DNA of 64,000 bases from Siccibacter colletis (GTDB taxonomy: Bacteria > Pseudomonadota > Gammaproteobacteria > Enterobacterales > Enterobacteriaceae), in NCBI RefSeq assembly GCF_000696575.1, contig NZ_JMSQ01000001.1:417431-481430 (forward strand). The letters run 5' to 3'. Under the pieces are notes generated by a model. The model was not told the origin of the DNA. It saw only the letters and a program-made list of their open reading frames with translations, and made no database searches. Of the stretch, positions 21,030 to 35,495 are shown piece by piece. The position numbers were made by a program, and so were the translations under genes. Each line of letters starts with the position of its first letter. Position 1 is the first letter of the stretch.

Positions 21030-21506
21030 TTAAAGATACTCAACCTTTACAATTTCGTACTCAACCTGCCCGCCCGGCGTATTGATAACGACAACGTCAT
21101 CCACTTCTTTGGCAACCAGGCCGCGCGCGATCGGCGAATTTACCGAGATCAGATTCTGCTTAAAATCAGCCTCATCATCACCAACGATGCGGTAAGTCTG
21201 CTCTTCATCGGTATCAAGGTTGAGAACGGTGACGGTTGCGCCAAAAATAACGCGGCCGTTGTTCGGGATTTTGGTGATGTCGATAACCTGCGCATTAGAC
21301 AGCTTGGCCTCGATATCTTTAATACGTCCTTCACAGAACCCCTGCTGCTCGCGAGCGGCGTGGTATTCAGCGTTCTCCTTAAGATCGCCGTGCTCACGGG
21401 CTTCGGCGATAGAAGCGATGATTTCCGGGCGACGAACGGATTTCAGAAACTCCAGTTCCTCGCGTAATTTTTCAGCGCCTCGTAAGGTCATCGGAATCGC
21501 TTGCAT
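21030..21506 (-). CDS. greA: Transcription elongation factor GreA
   Basis: Rescues backtracked RNA polymerase by stimulating transcript cleavage through the secondary channel. It has 158 residues as in E. coli. The N-terminal coiled coil (about 1-75) carries the tip acidic residues D41 and E44 in [13 protein letters not shown], and a C-terminal FKBP-like domain follows. A well-placed AGGAG precedes the start. An intrinsic terminator in the leader (21614-21641) indicates attenuation and production of a GraL-like short RNA. Confidence 0.97.
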   Translation of the reverse strand: MQAIPMTLRGAEKLREELEFLKSVRRPEIIASIAEAREHGDLKENAEYHAAREQQGFCEGRIKDIEAKLSNAQVIDITKIPNNGRVIFGATVTVLNLDTDEEQTYRIVGDDEADFKQNLISVNSPIARGLVAKEVDDVVVINTPGGQVEYEIVKVEYL

Positions 21507-21599
21507 GTGTTACTCCTCTTCAAACCTTCTTCCCGGGTACGATCCATCTCCGCGCTGGCGACGTCGCCAGTCCGGCAAACACAGTGCCTGCCCGGGTAA

Positions 21600-21680
21600 G
21601 AAACAAAAGAAAACTGACCCGGGTACAAAGCCCCAGGTCAGCCACGAATTTTTCAATATGATACCTAGTTTAACCTGAAG
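21600..21680 (-). ncRNA. graL: GraL-like leader RNA and attenuator of greA
   Basis: In the greA leader a ten-pair hairpin (CTGACCTGGG with CCCGGGTCAG, one G-U pair; 21614-21641) is followed on the minus strand by TTTTCTTTTGTTTC. This is an intrinsic terminator about 108 bases before the greA start codon. E. coli greA has such an early terminator that releases the short RNA GraL. The 5' end was not located, so the upstream boundary is approximate. Confidence 0.6.
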
Positions 21681-21760
21681 TTCCCTGAGGGTCATCGTTT
21701 ACTTTGCAGGGCGATGCACCGTAGTATGACGGCACGTTTCCAGGCTGTAACCGCGAGATT

Positions 21761-23194
21761 ATGCGATTTTCCAGAATTATCATCGGATTGACCACATGGG
21801 TCGCCCTGACCGTTCAGGCGGCAAACGTAGATGAGTATATCAATCAGTTACCCGCCGGCGCCAATCTGGCGCTCATGGTGCAGAAGGTAGGCGCACCCGC
21901 TCCTGAGATTGATTATCACAGTCAACAAATGGCCCTTCCTGCCAGTACGCAGAAAGTGATCACAGCCCTTGCCGCTCTGCTCCAGCTTGGCCCTGATTAC
22001 CGCTTTACCACCACGCTTGAAAGCCGGGGTGAAGTGCGTGATGGCGTGCTGGAGGGCGATCTTATTGCCCGTTTCGGTGGCGATCCAACCTTCAGGCGTC
22101 AGGATCTGCGAAATATGGTGGCCGCGCTGAAACGCGCCGGCGTCGAGAAGATCAAAGGAAACGTACTGATCGACACCTCCATTTTTGCCAGCCATGACAA
22201 AGCGCCCGGCTGGCCCTGGAACGACATGACGCAATGCTTCAGCGCTCCGCCCTCCGCGGCGATTGTCGATCGTAACTGCTTCTCGGTTTCGCTATACAGC
22301 GCGCCGAAAGCCAACGATCTTGCTTATGTGCGCGTTGCATCGTTTTATCCCATCACCGTATTGAGTCAGGTCCGCACCCTGCCGCGCGGCTCTTCAGAGG
22401 CGCAGTATTGCGAGCTGGATGTGGTTCCCGGCGATCTGAACCGCTACGTGCTGACCGGGTGTCTGACCCAGCGAGCCGACCCGCTGCCGCTGGCGTTCGC
22501 GATTCAGGACGGAGCAGGCTATGCGGGAGCAATCCTTAAACAGGAGCTGACGACCGCAGGTATTACCTACGATGGCTCGCTGATGCGCCAGACGCAGCAG
22601 AACGAGCCGGGTACAGTGATCGCCAGCAAGCAGTCACCACCGCTGCATGATCTGCTGCGCATCATGCTGAAAAAATCCGACAACATGATTGCGGATACGG
22701 TTTTCCGCACCATCGGCCACAACTTCTATAACGTGCCGGGAACATGGCGAGCCGGTGCTGACGCCGTGCGTCAGATCCTGCGCACCAAAGCCGGCGTGGA
22801 TCTTGGCAACAGCCTGGTGGTGGATGGGTCCGGCCTGTCGCGCCACAACCTGATTTCGCCAGCGACTATGATGCAGGTGCTGCAGTACATCGCGCAGAAC
22901 GACAGCCAGCTCAATTTCATCACCATGCTGCCGCTCGCCGGTCACGATGGCTCGCTGCAGTATCGCGCTGGCCTGCATGCGGCAGGCGTGGACGGAAAAG
23001 TATCGGCGAAGACCGGTTCGCTACAGGGCGTATATAACCTGGCGGGCTTTATCACTACCGCCAGCGGCCAGCGTATGGCCTTTGTGCAGTATCTGTCTGG
23101 TTATGCCGTCGAGCCGGCGGATCAACGCAACCGCCGTATTCCGCTGGTGCGCTTCGAAAGCCGTCTCTATAAAGACGTCTATCAGAACAACTGA
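21761..23194 (+). CDS. dacB: D-alanyl-D-alanine carboxypeptidase/endopeptidase PBP4
   Basis: Periplasmic class C penicillin-binding protein that trims and cleaves peptidoglycan peptides. It has 477 residues as in E. coli. The signal peptide ends near VQA-AN (residue 20/21). The active-site serine is S62 in PASTQK; the SDN motif is in KKSDNM near 306 and KTG in SAKTGS near 417. An inserted domain lies between the SxxK and SDN motifs, typical of PBP4. It is divergent from greA, and its terminator is shared with obgE. Confidence 0.97.
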   Translation: MRFSRIIIGLTTWVALTVQAANVDEYINQLPAGANLALMVQKVGAPAPEIDYHSQQMALPASTQKVITALAALLQLGPDYRFTTTLESRGEVRDGVLEGDLIARFGGDPTFRRQDLRNMVAALKRAGVEKIKGNVLIDTSIFASHDKAPGWPWNDMTQCFSAPPSAAIVDRNCFSVSLYSAPKANDLAYVRVASFYPITVLSQVRTLPRGSSEAQYCELDVVPGDLNRYVLTGCLTQRADPLPLAFAIQDGAGYAGAILKQELTTAGITYDGSLMRQTQQNEPGTVIASKQSPPLHDLLRIMLKKSDNMIADTVFRTIGHNFYNVPGTWRAGADAVRQILRTKAGVDLGNSLVVDGSGLSRHNLISPATMMQVLQYIAQNDSQLNFITMLPLAGHDGSLQYRAGLHAAGVDGKVSAKTGSLQGVYNLAGFITTASGQRMAFVQYLSGYAVEPADQRNRRIPLVRFESRLYKDVYQNN

Positions 23195-23211
23195 TGCCGG
23201 TATCCCGCCCA

Positions 23212-23244
23212 TAAAAAAACCCTCTCCGTCGGGAGAGGGTTTTA
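23212..23244. terminator. Bidirectional terminator between dacB and obgE
   Basis: CCCTCTCC/GGAGAGGG stem with a four-base loop, A7 on the left and T4 on the right, between two convergent genes. Confidence 0.85.
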
Positions 23245-23268
23245 TCAGGAAACGCGGTTCGGGAAGGA

Positions 23269-25423
<2,155 letters not shown>

Positions 25424-25463
25424 GCTTTTTCCCTGCAATTAAAAATTACCGGGATCGGAATGT

Positions 25464-25493
25464 AAAAAGCCCCGCAACAGGTTGCGGGGCTTT
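25464..25493 (-). terminator. Terminator after rpmA
   Basis: AAAGCCCCGCAAC pairs with GTTGCGGGGCTTT, with T residues on the minus strand. It lies 25 bases after the rpmA stop and before yhbE, so obgE-yhbE expression would need read-through. Confidence 0.75.
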
Positions 25494-25518
25494 CATCCGT
25501 TACCGGGACGCGAAAAAC

Positions 25519-25776
<258 letters not shown>

Positions 25777-25794
25777 TTAATCTGCTCCCCTGTA

Positions 25795-26151
<357 letters not shown>

Positions 26152-26177
26152 CTATAAATATTCACAATAGGGCGCGA

Positions 26178-26206
26178 ATATTACGCAAATCGTGACGCTT
26201 TGACAA
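26178..26206 (-). promoter_or_regulatory. Promoter of rplU-rpmA
   Basis: TTGTCA (26201-26206) and TAATAT (26178-26183) on the minus strand with exactly 17 bases between, 71 bases before the rplU start. Confidence 0.8.
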
Positions 26207-26363
26207 GTGCGATTGTTCATCAGTGCAGAAAAAAAACGCAACTGCCTGCGCGACGTTTCTCTTAGGCTTTTTTGCAGTACAATCTCTGCTACATTTACAA
26301 TCCGTCTCCCTCCATAATCCCATTTAGATAAGTGGTAAACAGGACGATAGCCAGACTTTTGCG

Positions 26364-27335
26364 ATGAATTTAGAAAAAATTAACGAGTTAACCGCGCAAG
26401 ACATGGCCGGTGTCAACGCGACAATCCTGGAGCAGTTAAATTCAGATGTTCAGCTGATCAATCAGCTGGGCTATTACATTGTCAGCGGTGGCGGCAAACG
26501 TATACGTCCGATGATTGCCGTTCTGGCAGCGCGCGCGCTGGGTTATGAGGGCAAAGCTCATGTGACCATCGCCGCATTAATCGAATTTATCCACACGGCT
26601 ACGCTGCTGCATGATGATGTGGTAGATGAGTCCGACATGCGCCGCGGCAAAGCAACGGCGAATGCCGCGTTTGGCAATGCTGCCAGCGTGCTGGTAGGTG
26701 ATTTTATTTATACCCGCTCGTTCCAGATGATGACGCGTCTTGGGTCGTTGAAAGTGCTGGAAGTGATGTCAGAGGCGGTGAACGTTATTGCTGAGGGGGA
26801 AGTCCTGCAGCTGATGAACGTTAACGACCCGGATATCACCGAAGAGAGCTACATGCGCGTGATTTACAGCAAAACCGCGCGTTTGTTCGAAGCCGCAGCG
26901 CAGTGCTCTGGCATCCTGGCCGATGCGACTCCCGCCCAGGAAAAAGGCCTGCAGGATTATGGCCGCTATCTGGGAACCGCGTTCCAGCTGATTGACGATC
27001 TGCTCGACTACAGCGCCAACGGCGAAACGCTGGGCAAAAACGTCGGTGACGACCTTAACGAAGGCAAACCAACGCTGCCGCTGCTGCACGCTATGCATAA
27101 CGGCACCCCGGCGCAAGCCAGCCTGATCCGTGAAGCCATTGAGCAGGGTAACGGCCGGCATCTGCTGGAACCGGTGCTTGAGGCAATGGCGAACTGTGGC
27201 TCGCTGGAGTGGACACGCAAGCGCGCCGAAGAAGAAGCCGATAAAGCGATTTCTGCCCTTCAGGTGCTGCCCGATACGCCGTGGCGCGAGGCGCTTATCG
27301 GTATCGCTCATATCGCGGTACAGCGCGACCGTTAA
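26364..27335 (+). CDS. ispB: Octaprenyl diphosphate synthase IspB
   Basis: Builds the C40 side chain of ubiquinone and menaquinone from farnesyl diphosphate. It has 323 residues as in E. coli. The first aspartate-rich motif is HDDVVDESD (D84, D85, D88) and the second is LIDDLLDY near residue 211. It is divergent from rplU; a TACAAT -10-like hexamer lies at 26278-26283. A nine-pair hairpin without a T tract follows at 27344-27370. Confidence 0.97.
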   Translation: MNLEKINELTAQDMAGVNATILEQLNSDVQLINQLGYYIVSGGGKRIRPMIAVLAARALGYEGKAHVTIAALIEFIHTATLLHDDVVDESDMRRGKATANAAFGNAASVLVGDFIYTRSFQMMTRLGSLKVLEVMSEAVNVIAEGEVLQLMNVNDPDITEESYMRVIYSKTARLFEAAAQCSGILADATPAQEKGLQDYGRYLGTAFQLIDDLLDYSANGETLGKNVGDDLNEGKPTLPLLHAMHNGTPAQASLIREAIEQGNGRHLLEPVLEAMANCGSLEWTRKRAEEEADKAISALQVLPDTPWREALIGIAHIAVQRDR

Positions 27336-27343
27336 TCCCCCTG

Positions 27344-27370
27344 ACCTTTCCGTGCAAGTCGCGGAAAGGT
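27344..27370 (+). other. Hairpin after ispB without T tract
   Basis: ACCTTTCCG and CGGAAAGGT pair around a nine-base loop just after the ispB stop. No poly-T follows, so it could mark a Rho-dependent end or a 3' stabilising stem. Confidence 0.4.
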
Positions 27371-27569
27371 TCCAGAAATTTCCTGAATACATCCTTGCCA
27401 ATTCATTCCAACTCATTGCATTAATTACATTTGCTTGTGCATAACCCCACAATTTCGATCATTTTGGGAAGCATCAGGAATCATTTCGAGTATTTCATGT
27501 TATAACCCTTCCTGTAATGTGTGTTTTAACTTGCTGAACAGGTGTTTGGTGCAGCCACAGGGAGATAAT

Positions 27570-27833
27570 ATGGAACGTAAATTTGTGGACTGGCATCCGG
27601 CAGATATCATTGCCGGGCTGCGTAAAAGAGGCACATCCATGGCGGCGGAATCGCGTAAGGCGGGGTTAAGCTCCTCGACGCTCGCCAATGCGCTGAGCCG
27701 CCCCTGGCCTAAGGGCGAGCGTATCATCGCTGATGCACTCGGGACCGAACCGTGGATCATCTGGCCGTCGCGTTACCACGACCCGCGCACCCATGAGTTT
27801 ATCGACCGCACGCGACTGATTCGCCACCGCTAA
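27570..27833 (+). CDS. sfsB: Ner-like DNA-binding regulator SfsB (Nlp)
   Basis: A small helix-turn-helix protein of the Ner/phage-repressor type. From the ATG at 27570 it has 87 residues (E. coli SfsB 92), with GGGAG seven bases upstream. The HTH is in GTSMAAESRKAGLSSSTLANAL (split here as GTSMAAESRKAG and LSSSTLANAL), followed by the conserved WPSRYHDP tail. In E. coli it was linked to maltose-gene activation and sugar fermentation stimulation. Its direct targets are unclear. Confidence 0.92.
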   Translation: MERKFVDWHPADIIAGLRKRGTSMAAESRKAGLSSSTLANALSRPWPKGERIIADALGTEPWIIWPSRYHDPRTHEFIDRTRLIRHR

Positions 27834-27840
27834 GGCAGCA

Positions 27841-27879
27841 AAAAGCCGCTGACATCAGATGCCAGCGGCTTTGTGTTTT
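27841..27879. terminator. Bidirectional hairpin between sfsB and murA
   Basis: AAAGCCGCTG and CAGCGGCTTT pair around an 11-base loop. T residues (interrupted) follow on the plus side, and AAAAAGC precedes on the minus side. Confidence 0.65.
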
Positions 27880-27902
27880 ATTACGATATTATGGGAGCAG
27901 GA

Positions 27903-29177
<1,275 letters not shown>

Positions 29178-29216
29178 TTAGCAATTCATATCCGCTGCCG
29201 GCGAGACGCCCACAGC

Positions 29217-29471
29217 TCAAAAACCGTTGAGTTTACGATCGCGTTCCCATTCTGCCGGGGTGTAAGCCTTAATCGATACGGCATGCATACGGTTATCGGC
29301 AATAAACGGCATCAGCGGACCATATACGGTCTGCTGTTTTTTGACGCGACTCATGCCATCGAACAGCTCACCCACTGCGATAACCTGAAAATGGCTACCG
29401 TCACCGGAGACAATCACCTGCTGGAGCGGTAATGCGTTCATCAACACGCTCTGAATTTCTTGATTTTCCAT
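29217..29471 (-). CDS. ibaG: BolA family protein IbaG
   Basis: From the ATG at 29471 ([11 protein letters not shown]) it has 84 residues, the E. coli length. It carries the BolA fold with the [20 protein letters not shown] core (split as SGDGSHFQV and GELFDGMS). BolA proteins partner monothiol glutaredoxins with Fe-S clusters, and E. coli ibaG is acid-induced. It is cotranscribed ahead of murA and separated from the mla operon by a terminator. Confidence 0.95.
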   Translation of the reverse strand: MENQEIQSVLMNALPLQQVIVSGDGSHFQVIAVGELFDGMSRVKKQQTVYGPLMPFIADNRMHAVSIKAYTPAEWERDRKLNGF

Positions 29472-29543
29472 GGGCTCTATCATTCGTTGGTTAAGGAAAA
29501 CAGCCAAACATCTTAGAGGAAACGGACAAAGTCTTAAATAAGC

Positions 29544-29579
29544 AAAAAAGCCCTTGAGCGAAACTCTCGAGGGCTTTTT
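29544..29579 (-). terminator. Terminator of mlaFEDCB
   Basis: A long, nearly perfect stem (AAAAAGCCCT and TGAG pairing with CTC and AGGGCTTTTT) lies 18 bases after the mlaB stop, with T residues on the minus strand. Confidence 0.85.
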
Positions 29580-29597
29580 AGTAACACAATGAAAATA

Positions 29598-29900
29598 TTA
29601 ATTATTTGAGGCAGGCAGCAGCGAGCTTGGTAGGTTGTAAAGCTGCGATAATGCTGTCAGGTTCTCGCTCATACCGCTGATCGTTACCGGCGTACCCGCT
29701 TCAGAGGCCAGGGCATAGAGGTGAATGATCAGCGCCAGACCGGCGGTGTCTACCCGGGTCAGTCCACTCAAATCAAGGGTCGTGACCCCGGCGCTGACCT
29801 GCTCTCTGACATCCCACAGCGGCAGCAGGGTGTCGTTCTCCAGCTCGCCGCGCAGGATCAGGCGCGTCTCTTCACGCGCCCAGCTCAAGGCCTGAGACAT
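29598..29900 (-). CDS. mlaB: STAS-domain subunit MlaB of the phospholipid ABC transporter
   Basis: Cytoplasmic STAS protein that binds MlaF and stabilises the MlaFEDB complex, 100 residues (E. coli 97). The conserved threonine of the STAS motif is T52 in RVDTAG. Its start overlaps the mlaC stop by one base (TAATG), pointing to translational coupling. Confidence 0.95.
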   Translation of the reverse strand: MSQALSWAREETRLILRGELENDTLLPLWDVREQVSAGVTTLDLSGLTRVDTAGLALIIHLYALASEAGTPVTISGMSENLTALSQLYNLPSSLLPASNN

Positions 29901-30532
29901 TATTTCTGCTGGTCCAGAGTAATCGGCTGACGCGAGATGGACTTCAGCTGCGCCGTCAGACCGTCGATGCCTTTAGTACGCAGCAGATCGCTCCACTCGT
30001 TCTGCTTGGTCGTGATCATGCTTACCCCTTCGGCAATCATGTCATACGCCTGCCAGTGACCGCTCTGGCTGTTTTTACGCCACTGGAAGTCCAGGCGCAC
30101 CGGCGGACGTCCGTTCGGGTCGACGATGGTGACGCGAATCGGAATGATATTGGCATCACCCAGAGGCTGCTCCGGCGCGATCTGATAAGACTGGCCGTGA
30201 TAGAGCGCCAGCGCCTGGCCATAAGCCTGCTTCAGGTACTCACGGAACGCGGCGAAATACGCCTCGCGCTGCGCCGGAGTGGCATCTTTATAATAGCGAC
30301 CCAGTACCAGCGCACCGGCGTATTTGATCTGCACATACGGCAGCAGCTCCTGATCGACGATCTCGCGCAGGTAATCCGGGTTTTGGCGGATCTGCGGCTG
30401 CTCATTTTTGAGGCGATCAAAAGTTTTCTTCGCCGCATCGTTCATCAGCGCATATGGATTTGACTGGTCGGCCGCTATTGCCAGCGGAGCTACCACCACC
30501 AGCATCGCAACCATTAACAGACGTTTGAACAT
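29900..30532 (-). CDS. mlaC: Periplasmic phospholipid carrier MlaC
   Basis: Soluble carrier that shuttles phospholipid between the outer-membrane MlaA-porin complex and the inner-membrane MlaFEDB. The ATG at 30532 ([11 protein letters not shown]) gives 210 residues (E. coli 211) and sits nine bases after GGAG; the ATG at 30538 would be only three bases from it. A signal peptide ends at about IAA-DQ. The [22 protein letters not shown] region (QWRKNSQSG then YDMIAEG) forms part of the lipid pocket. Confidence 0.96.
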   Translation of the reverse strand: MFKRLLMVAMLVVVAPLAIAADQSNPYALMNDAAKKTFDRLKNEQPQIRQNPDYLREIVDQELLPYVQIKYAGALVLGRYYKDATPAQREAYFAAFREYLKQAYGQALALYHGQSYQIAPEQPLGDANIIPIRVTIVDPNGRPPVRLDFQWRKNSQSGHWQAYDMIAEGVSMITTKQNEWSDLLRTKGIDGLTAQLKSISRQPITLDQQK

Positions 30533-30549
30533 AGTCATTATCTCCTGAA

Positions 30550-31101
30550 TTAGTTCACGGCACCGGGTTGCGGCGCTGCACTATTATTCTCGGGTTCCTG
30601 TCCCGGCGCATCGGCGTCATTCTTATTGTCGCCGCTGTTACTCTTGTAAAGGAACTGTCCGATAAGGTCTTCCAGCACCATTGCGGATTTGGTGTCCTGA
30701 ATGACGCCGCCCTCTTTGAGGATAGACGTTCCCAGCTCAGGGTCCTCAAAACCGACGTTCAGCGCCAGATATTGCTCACCCAACAGGCCTGACGTGCGGA
30801 TCGCCAGCGAACTGGTATCGGGAATATGGTTGTACTGCTCTTCAATATCCATGGTTACGCGCGGCAGATAGGTTTTCGGGTCGAGTGAAATATCAGCCAC
30901 CCGGCCAATCACCACCCCGCCGATACGCACCGGTGAGCGCTCTTTCAGGCCGCCAATGTTATCGAACGTCGCGTACAGACGGTACGTCGGTTCAGTACGT
31001 AATGAGGTGACGTTGGCCACTTTGAGGCAGATAAACAGCCCGGCCAGCAGCGCCAACAGCATAAAAATGCCAACCCAGATTTCATATTTCTTCGTTTGCA
31101 T
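30550..31101 (-). CDS. mlaD: MCE-domain protein MlaD
   Basis: Anchored periplasmic subunit forming the hexameric lipid-conducting ring of MlaFEDB. From the ATG at 31101 ([13 protein letters not shown]) it has 183 residues, as in E. coli. One transmembrane helix (about 8-26) is followed by a single MCE domain (about 39-116) with [17 protein letters not shown]. The C-terminal hydrophobic [10 protein letters not shown] helix lines the pore, and an acidic low-complexity tail ends the protein. Confidence 0.96.
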   Translation of the reverse strand: MQTKKYEIWVGIFMLLALLAGLFICLKVANVTSLRTEPTYRLYATFDNIGGLKERSPVRIGGVVIGRVADISLDPKTYLPRVTMDIEEQYNHIPDTSSLAIRTSGLLGEQYLALNVGFEDPELGTSILKEGGVIQDTKSAMVLEDLIGQFLYKSNSGDNKNDADAPGQEPENNSAAPQPGAVN

Positions 31102-31105
31102 GAAC

Positions 31106-32711
<1,606 letters not shown>

Positions 32712-32933
32712 GACGTAATCCTTTCAGAGAAAAATTAACGGGTAAGCATGGCACCAGACGCCATCCTGAACCCCACATTTTTACAGATATTTGCTGCCAG
32801 GGGTTAGCGAAAGCTGGCATTTGTTTTACTTTTCCGGCGCATAAAGTCAGAATTACGCATCGATCGGACACCTGCCTGACCGGCAGCCGTTCCCCCTGTG
32901 GACCGACGATTATACCCGAATAAAGGATTTTTC

Positions 32934-33911
32934 ATGCTCTTAGCTACGGCCCTGTTAATTATCGGTTTACTTTTGGTTGTCTACAGTGCCGATCGGCTGG
33001 TTTTTGCTGCCTCAATTTTGTGCCGGAGCATGGGCATCCCGCCGCTGGTGATCGGCATGACGGTGGTCAGCGTCGGCACTTCGCTGCCGGAGATCATCGT
33101 GGCGGTTTCCGCCGGTCTTAACGGTCAGCTGGATCTGGCGATGGGGACCGCGCTGGGATCGAACATCACCAATATCCTGCTGATCCTCGGCCTCGCCGCA
33201 TTCCTTCATCCTTTCACGGTGCATTCTGATATCCTGCGTCGCGAACTGCCGCTGATGCTGCTGGTCAGTATGCTCGCCGGCCTGTTCTTTTATGATGGCG
33301 CGCTCTCCCGCAGCGAAGGGGTAATTCTGCTGCTGCTGGCGGCGTTTTATTTGCTGTTTATTGTTAAAATCGCCCGCCTGGCTGAAAAACAAGGCAGCGA
33401 TCGCCTTACGCAGGAGCAGCTTGCGGAACTGCCGCAGGACGGCAGCGTACCGGTGGCCTGCCTGTGGCTGGGGGTCGCGCTGATCATCATGCCGATGGCG
33501 ACACGTATCATCATCGATAACGCGACGGTAGTGGCGCACTATTTTGCCGTCAGCGAACTGACGATTGGCCTGACGGTGATTGCGATTGGCACCAGTCTGC
33601 CGGAGCTGGCTACCGCCATTGCTGGCGCGCGAAAAGGCGAAGATGACATCGCTATTGGCAACATCATCGGGTCTAATATCTTTAATATTGCAATTGTGCC
33701 GGGGCTACCTGCGCTGATTGCGCCAGGCACATTTGACCCACTTGCGTTCTCGCGCGATTACCTGGTGATGCTGGTGGTCAGCGTCATCTTCGCCCTGCTC
33801 TGCTGGCGGCGCTCACGCCACATCAGCAGACGCACCGGCGCCCTGTTAACCTGTGGTTTTATTGTGTGGATGGTGATGATTTTTGCGATCTCACCGCGTC
33901 TTGTTGGATAA
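32934..33911 (+). CDS. yrbG: Calcium/sodium antiporter family protein YrbG
   Basis: CaCA-superfamily membrane protein. From the ATG at 32934 (MLLATALLIIG) it has 325 residues, as in E. coli; an upstream frame adds 12 unrelated residues. Two inverted repeats carry the ion-binding motifs: GMTVVSVGTSLPE with GSNITNILLI in the first half, and GLTVIAIGTSLPE with GSNIFNIAIV in the second. Physiological ions are not firmly established. It is first in the gene string leading to kdsD. Confidence 0.95.
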   Translation: MLLATALLIIGLLLVVYSADRLVFAASILCRSMGIPPLVIGMTVVSVGTSLPEIIVAVSAGLNGQLDLAMGTALGSNITNILLILGLAAFLHPFTVHSDILRRELPLMLLVSMLAGLFFYDGALSRSEGVILLLLAAFYLLFIVKIARLAEKQGSDRLTQEQLAELPQDGSVPVACLWLGVALIIMPMATRIIIDNATVVAHYFAVSELTIGLTVIAIGTSLPELATAIAGARKGEDDIAIGNIIGSNIFNIAIVPGLPALIAPGTFDPLAFSRDYLVMLVVSVIFALLCWRRSRHISRRTGALLTCGFIVWMVMIFAISPRLVG

Positions 33912-33925
33912 ATCGGAAACTCACT

Positions 33926-34912
33926 ATGTCGCAGATAGATTTACCGCCGGGCTTTGACTTTCAGCAGGCAGGAAAGGATGTCCTGGAAATTGAACGTGAA
34001 GGCCTGGCGCAGCTTGACCGCTACATCAACGACGATTTTACTCAGGCCTGCGAGAAGATGTTTTACTGCCCGGGTAAAGTGGTGGTTATGGGCATGGGCA
34101 AATCGGGCCATATCGGCAAAAAGATGGCGGCCACGTTCGCCAGCACCGGTACGCCTTCCTTCTTTGTGCATCCTGCCGAAGCCAGCCACGGCGACCTCGG
34201 CATGGTCACCGCTCAGGATATCGTCATCGCTATCTCCAATTCTGGCGAATCCAATGAGATCCTGGCGCTGATCCCGGTGCTTAAGCGCCTGCAGGTGCCG
34301 CTCATCTGCATCACCAGTCGCCCGGAAAGCGCCATGGCGCGCGCAGCCGACATTCACCTGTGCGTGAAAGTGCCCAAAGAGGCGTGCCCGCTCGGGCTGG
34401 CCCCGACCTCAAGCACCACCGCAACGCTGGTGATGGGCGATGCGCTGGCGGTAGCCCTGCTTAAAGCGCGCGGCTTTACGCCGGAAGATTTCGCCCTCTC
34501 GCATCCGGGCGGCGCGCTGGGCCGTAAACTTCTGCTGCGCGTGAACGATATTATGCATACCGGCGATGAAATCCCGCGCGTCAGCAAAGATGCCACGCTG
34601 CGCGATGCGCTGCTGGAGATTACACGTAAAAACCTCGGCATGACGGTGATCTGCGACGATCTGATGAAAATCGAAGGCATCTTCACTGATGGTGACCTGC
34701 GCCGCGTATTCGATATGCGGGTTGATCTGCACCAGCTGAACATCGCCGACGTGATGACCTCCGGCGGCATTCGCGTACGACCTGGTACTCTCGCCGTCGA
34801 CGCGCTCAACCTGATGCAGTCCCGCCACATTACTTCTGTCCTGGTTGCTGATGGCGACCAGTTGCACGGTGTGATACATATGCATGATCTGCTGCGCGCC
34901 GGCGTAGTGTAA
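33926..34912 (+). CDS. kdsD: Arabinose-5-phosphate isomerase KdsD
   Basis: Converts ribulose-5-phosphate to arabinose-5-phosphate, the first step of Kdo synthesis for LPS. The ATG at 33926 (MSQIDLPPGFDF) gives 328 residues, as in E. coli. The SIS domain (about 35-185) has GMGKSGHIGKKMAATFAS and SNSGES, followed by two CBS domains (about 205-328). It lies 14 bases after yrbG and 16 before kdsC. Confidence 0.97.
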   Translation: MSQIDLPPGFDFQQAGKDVLEIEREGLAQLDRYINDDFTQACEKMFYCPGKVVVMGMGKSGHIGKKMAATFASTGTPSFFVHPAEASHGDLGMVTAQDIVIAISNSGESNEILALIPVLKRLQVPLICITSRPESAMARAADIHLCVKVPKEACPLGLAPTSSTTATLVMGDALAVALLKARGFTPEDFALSHPGGALGRKLLLRVNDIMHTGDEIPRVSKDATLRDALLEITRKNLGMTVICDDLMKIEGIFTDGDLRRVFDMRVDLHQLNIADVMTSGGIRVRPGTLAVDALNLMQSRHITSVLVADGDQLHGVIHMHDLLRAGVV

Positions 34913-34928
34913 TGAAGGATAAGCGTGA

Positions 34929-35495
34929 ATGAGTAACCTGAATGCGTCTCTGGCGACCTGCTACGGCCCCGTCAGCGCGCACGTAATTGAGCGGGCGGCA
35001 CAGATTCGTCTGCTTATTCTCGACGTAGATGGCGTGATGTCTGACGGCCTGATTTATATGGGTAATAATGGAGAAGAGCTGAAGGCGTTTAACGTCCGTG
35101 ACGGCTACGGTATCCGTTGCGCCCTCACCTCAGGTATTGAGGTGGCCATCATCACCGGGCGGAAAGCGAAACTGCTGGAAGACCGCTGTGAAACTCTCGG
35201 CATTACACATCTTTACCAGGGACAAAGCGATAAACTTGTCGCCTGGCGCGATTTACTGGATAAACTGTCAGTTAGCCCGGAAAATGTGGCTTACGTCGGT
35301 GACGATTTAATCGACTGGCCGGTAATGGAAAAAGTCGGGCTGAGCGTAGCGGTTGCCGATGCGCATCCGCTGCTGATCCCCCGCGCTGACTACGTTACCC
35401 GCATCAGCGGCGGACGCGGTGCGGTACGCGAAGTATGCGATTTGCTGCTGCTGGCGCAGGGCAAGCTTGAAGAGGCCAAAGGGCAATCCATATGA
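34929..35495 (+). CDS. kdsC: Kdo-8-phosphate phosphatase KdsC
   Basis: HAD phosphatase releasing Kdo from Kdo-8-phosphate. It has 188 residues as in E. coli. Motif I is LDVDGVMSDG (D32, D34), motif II is ITGRK, and motif III is YVGDDLIDWPVM. Its end overlaps lptC by four bases (ATGA). E. coli has promoters for lptA-lptB, including a sigma-E one, inside this region; none was confirmed here. Confidence 0.97.
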   Translation: MSNLNASLATCYGPVSAHVIERAAQIRLLILDVDGVMSDGLIYMGNNGEELKAFNVRDGYGIRCALTSGIEVAIITGRKAKLLEDRCETLGITHLYQGQSDKLVAWRDLLDKLSVSPENVAYVGDDLIDWPVMEKVGLSVAVADAHPLLIPRADYVTRISGGRGAVREVCDLLLLAQGKLEEAKGQSI

